Made by a program: the position numbers and the translations under genes. From contig CAZFIO010000090.1 of NCBI GenBank assembly GCA_964519585.1, positions 1-8,941 on the forward strand: DNA of 8,941 nt. The letters are read 5' to 3'. Source of the DNA: CAZFIO01 sp964519585. Lineage in GTDB: Bacteria > Bacillota > Clostridia > Tissierellales > Tissierellaceae. Numbering within the stretch: position 1 is the stretch's first letter; every line of letters begins with the position of its first letter. The notes beneath the pieces are model-generated. The model saw nothing but the letters and a program-made list of their open reading frames with translations, did not search any database and was not told the DNA's origin. Shown here piece after piece: positions 7,223 to 8,941 of this stretch.

Positions 7223-7231
7223 TGGTATAAT
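7223..7231 (+). promoter_or_regulatory. Possible extended -10 promoter
   Basis: TGGTATAAT has the TGn extension directly before a perfect -10 hexamer (7226-7231). No convincing -35 is seen 16-18 bases upstream. Transcription would start near 7238, just ahead of the ribosome binding site at 7241-7249, and would give the 185-aa membrane protein gene its own message. Confidence 0.35.
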
Positions 7232-7255
7232 CTACTTAAAAAGGGGTGGGTTATA

Positions 7256-7813
7256 TTGATATTAGAAGAGGTGCTAAGTGAAATAGGCAATTTGGGTGAA
7301 CGTATAGATCTTATTGATAGTAATCTGAAATTCAATATTACTGTATTTCTATCACTAATGACTATATTTTTAGCAATTAGTGGGTGGGCTTTATATATAT
7401 GGGCTAGATCAATTGTAGAGAAGAGCACACAAGACAAACTGTTACAGATAAAAGAAGAATTAGTAAAGGAGGTTACTTATGAAATAGACCCTATTAAGAA
7501 TGAAGTATTTGAGTTGAGGGGACAATTAGATCAACGAATACTTCAGATAGTTGAGGATAATTCTAAAATTAAATGGGCTAGTGGGTCAGTATATAATGAT
7601 GGAAGTGAAATTATTTATATAGGCAGTTTAGCAGGAAAAATAGATTGGGATTCTCCGATTACTAATATAAAAGTGACAACTGGACCAAACAAGGATGTTA
7701 TCCCTTTTGATATATTGGACAAGGGAGAAAACAACTTCACTTTAAAATTGATGGGTAAAGGTTCATCGAACATATTAAATTGGACTATAGTTTGGTACGA
7801 TAAAAGTTTATAG
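7256..7813 (+). CDS. Membrane-anchored coiled-coil protein with beta-rich C-terminal domain
   Basis: The 185-residue product starts at TTG 7256, the only reasonable start, with AAGGGGTGGG at 7241-7250. Residues 1-28 are a short acidic amphipathic helix. About 29-50 is one membrane span (VFLSLMTIFLAISGWALYIW). About 51-104 is a charged coiled coil. Residues 105-185 are beta-rich, open with IKWASG and end with ILNWTIVWYDKSL. The charge balance beside the span (acidic before; R51, K56 and K61 after) mildly favours a cytoplasmic C-terminus, which matters for any binding role. KWASG also opens the tip domain of the fibre (308-312), and both domains end in an aromatic strand, so a shared tail-fibre or H-type-lectin-like fold is possible. 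The family is not recognised. The rare start codon, nearby promoter and upstream terminator suggest separate expression from the tail genes. Confidence 0.8.
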   Translation: MILEEVLSEIGNLGERIDLIDSNLKFNITVFLSLMTIFLAISGWALYIWARSIVEKSTQDKLLQIKEELVKEVTYEIDPIKNEVFELRGQLDQRILQIVEDNSKIKWASGSVYNDGSEIIYIGSLAGKIDWDSPITNIKVTTGPNKDVIPFDILDKGENNFTLKLMGKGSSNILNWTIVWYDKSL

Positions 7814-7840
7814 ATTATATAAAAGAAAAGAGATTATAAA

Positions 7841-7854
7841 GACAAAAGATAGTC
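7841..7854 (+). repeat. Right copy of 14-bp near-repeat
   Basis: GACAAAAGATAGTC lies 28 bases after the stop of the 185-aa gene. The one difference from the left copy breaks the stem, and no T-run follows, so this copy is not a working terminator. Confidence 0.55.
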
Positions 7855-7895
7855 CATAGATAAATCCTTTTCTTAAGAAATTTAAAAAGGAATAT

Positions 7896-7929
7896 CCTTC
7901 TTTATGTCGAATTAATTATATAAGGAAGG
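7896..7929 (+). promoter_or_regulatory. Possible Shine-Dalgarno-sequestering hairpin
   Basis: CCTTCTTTAT (7896-7905) pairs with ATAAGGAAGG (7920-7929): ten consecutive pairs, one of them G-U. A further G-U and a U-A pair extend it, closing a ten-base loop. The right arm holds the AAGGAAGG ribosome binding site of the next gene. Upstream, TCCTTTT (7865-7871) can pair with AAAAGGA (7885-7891). That AAGGA (7887-7891) can instead pair with TCCTT (7895-7899), which would open the main hairpin. This is a switch-like set of alternatives; no ligand family is recognised. Confidence 0.45.
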
Positions 7930-7936
7930 TGATTAT

Positions 7937-8086
7937 ATGGGTAGATTTAGACCAAGGGGCAATGCAACCCAAAGACAAGTCTATGCAGCTTTAAGAGCTA
8001 CAAAAAGAAGTTATGGTAGAGGTAATGCTGGTTGTTTAACAATAATTTCAATGGTTATATTATTAATTTTTATTGCATTAAAATGA
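7937..8086 (+). CDS. 49-aa very basic small membrane protein
   Basis: The frame runs from ATG 7937 to TGA 8084-8086, with AAGGAAGGTGA at 7922-7932 as ribosome binding site. Residues 1-30 (MGRFRPRGNATQRQVYAALR and on) carry seven Arg and one Lys and no acidic residue at all. Residues about 33-48 (CLTIISMVILLIFIAL) form one hydrophobic helix, and the protein ends in Lys. The positive-inside rule predicts the basic part in the cytoplasm, where it might touch nucleic acid or phospholipid head groups. No family is recognised. A strong terminator starts within its stop codon, and the holin gene follows. Roles such as lysis control, exclusion of other phages or toxin-like action are only inference. 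Confidence 0.68.
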   Translation: MGRFRPRGNATQRQVYAALRATKRSYGRGNAGCLTIISMVILLIFIALK

Positions 8087-8109
8087 GATCCTTCAAGGGT
8101 CTCTTTTTT
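8085..8109 (+). terminator. Intrinsic terminator before holin
   Basis: GAGATCCT (8085-8092) pairs with AGGGTCTC (8096-8103), eight pairs with one G-U, around a three-base TCA loop, followed by six T (8104-8109). The stem begins inside the TGA stop codon of the 49-aa gene. It is the better of the two terminators here. Confidence 0.8.
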
Positions 8110-8138
8110 ATGTAACTTTATTTAGAAAGGTGAGGAAT

Positions 8139-8546
8139 ATGCAAATGATTACATGGTTACAACAATATTTAAAGACAGATAATACAAAATTAATTTACAT
8201 CTTATCACTAATATTAGGCTCAAATATAATTGACTTTTCAGCGGGATGGTTTAATGCTAAGTTTAACCCAAAGGTCGAATTTTCATCAAGCAAGGCCATT
8301 ATGGGGATTGCTAGAAAATTATTTTTATTCATGCTTTTGATTTACTCAATTCCACTAGCCTTAATAATACCTGAACCTTTAGGTATAAGTGCTTTATATG
8401 TATTATATTTGGGATATCTGGCAAGCGAATTAAACTCTGTAATGAACCATTTTAAATTAGCTAAGGATGATAAGAGTGTAGACCCATTTATAAACTTCTT
8501 TAAGTCTTTATTTAAAGATAACAAGGATGTGAATTCTAATGATTAA
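8139..8546 (+). CDS. Holin, phage_holin_4 type
   Basis: This 135-residue membrane protein fits the holin family that includes Cph1 and TcdE-like proteins. Holins collect in the membrane and open it at a set time to release the endolysin. Three hydrophobic stretches are visible: about 18-37 (KLIYILSLILGSNIIDFSAG), 60-78 (KLFLFMLLIYSIPLALIIP) and 82-103. The family marks are IDFSAGWFNAKFNPKVEFSS (31-50), followed by a conserved-looking IARK before the second span, and ASELNSVMNH after the third. The C-terminal tail is charged. I choose ATG 8139 over GTG 8130, because the GTG lies inside the ribosome binding site AAAGGTGAGG (8126-8135). Only about 16 bases separate the terminator from this site, so no promoter fits between them. 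The 3' end overlaps the amidase gene by eight bases. Confidence 0.9.
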   Translation: MQMITWLQQYLKTDNTKLIYILSLILGSNIIDFSAGWFNAKFNPKVEFSSSKAIMGIARKLFLFMLLIYSIPLALIIPEPLGISALYVLYLGYLASELNSVMNHFKLAKDDKSVDPFINFFKSLFKDNKDVNSND

Positions 8547-8941
8547 GATAGCCTTAGATGCAGGACATGGTATAAATACAGCAGGCAAGCAAGTACCATC
8601 TTCCATGGGATACGGAAAAATATCAGAATGGGAACTGAACGATAGAATCACCAGAAAGCAAATAGAGTTACTAAACCAATATGAAGATGTAGAAATTTTA
8701 AGATTAGATGACCCAACAGGCAAAACAGATGTACCTCTAAAGACTAGAACAGATAAAGCCAATCAATTTAAGGCTGACTTACTAATATCTAACCATCATA
8801 ACCTAGGCATTAAAGGAGGCAAAGGCGGAGGACTAGCCTTATATAGATATCCTAACTCAACTAAATTTACATTAGCTATGCAAAGGGCATTGTATGATAG
8901 CTTAATAAAAGCAGGAGCAGTTAAGGGGAACAGGGCAAGTC
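8539..8941 (+). CDS. N-acetylmuramoyl-L-alanine amidase (endolysin), N-terminal part
   Basis: This is the start of a zinc amidase that cuts the bond between N-acetylmuramic acid and L-alanine in peptidoglycan; as an endolysin it degrades the wall once the holin has opened the membrane. The 134 visible residues belong to the Amidase_3 fold. ALDAGHG gives the first zinc histidine (H10), ISEWELND gives the glutamate ligand (E30), and ADLLISNHHN gives the second histidine (H86, with H87 beside it). GGKGGGLALYRYP follows, a pattern known from clostridial phage amidases. There is no signal peptide, as expected for holin-dependent export. The ATG at 8539 overlaps the holin end by eight bases, with AAGGA at 8523-8527. 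The gene continues past the right edge, so the catalytic C-terminal glutamate and any wall-binding domain are not seen. Confidence 0.93.
   Translation, partial: MIKIALDAGHGINTAGKQVPSSMGYGKISEWELNDRITRKQIELLNQYEDVEILRLDDPTGKTDVPLKTRTDKANQFKADLLISNHHNLGIKGGKGGGLALYRYPNSTKFTLAMQRALYDSLIKAGAVKGNRAS

Noticed and set aside
7865..7891. TCCTTTT/AAAAGGA hairpin as a terminator for the 185-aa gene
   Set aside because: The stem is AT-rich, the loop is 13 bases, and no T-run follows. It is better read as one arm set of the possible leader switch.
8130..8546. GTG 8130 as holin start
   Set aside because: The GTG lies inside the AAAGGTGAGG ribosome binding site; ATG 8139 is correctly spaced.
1..8941. CRISPR array, tRNA, rRNA, insertion sequence or attachment site
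   Set aside because: I found no regularly spaced repeats, cloverleaf, rRNA-like sequence, transposase or inverted terminal repeats on reading through the window.

Overview
The window is part of the late region of a tailed phage or prophage with a long, non-contractile tail (siphovirus type) from a low-G+C Gram-positive host. The AT-rich DNA, the strong AGGTGA/AGGAGG-type ribosome binding sites and the protein families (phi13-type tail tube, Sipho_tail Dit, Gp37-like Tal, phage_holin_4-type holin, Amidase_3 endolysin) point to Clostridia, Tissierellia or a relative. Nothing shown here names a genus, and no integrase or attachment site is present to separate a prophage from a lytic phage. Every supported gene lies on the + strand.

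Layout. Bases 1-877 hold the 3' end of the major tail (tube) protein gene and a G/GT tail-assembly chaperone pair. The longer GT form is made by a -1 ribosomal frameshift on a run of nine A. Next come the tape measure protein (893-3238), the distal tail protein Dit (3250-4146), a short Gp37-like tail-associated protein (4149-5249), a tail fibre or receptor-binding protein (5249-6490) and two small genes (6506-6793 and 6809-7006). The genes are nearly abutting or overlap by one base, as expected for one late operon.

Bases 7007-8110 differ. An intrinsic terminator closes the tail block. Three genes follow: a 35-aa membrane peptide, a 185-aa membrane-anchored coiled-coil protein with a beta-rich C-terminal domain, and a 49-aa highly basic membrane protein. 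The last has a possible Shine-Dalgarno-sequestering hairpin in its leader and a strong terminator at its end. The block looks like a moron (accessory cargo) insertion between the tail and lysis modules, and is the part of the window least explained by known families.

Bases 8126-8941 are the lysis cassette: a holin, and an N-acetylmuramoyl-L-alanine amidase (endolysin) that overlaps it and runs off the right edge.

How it works together: the chaperones coat the tape measure while the tube protein polymerises to the length the tape sets. Dit and Tal form the hub at the tail tip, the fibre binds the host, and holin plus amidase end the infection by lysis. The genes between the two terminators may act in the lysogen, in superinfection control or in tuning lysis; this is inference.
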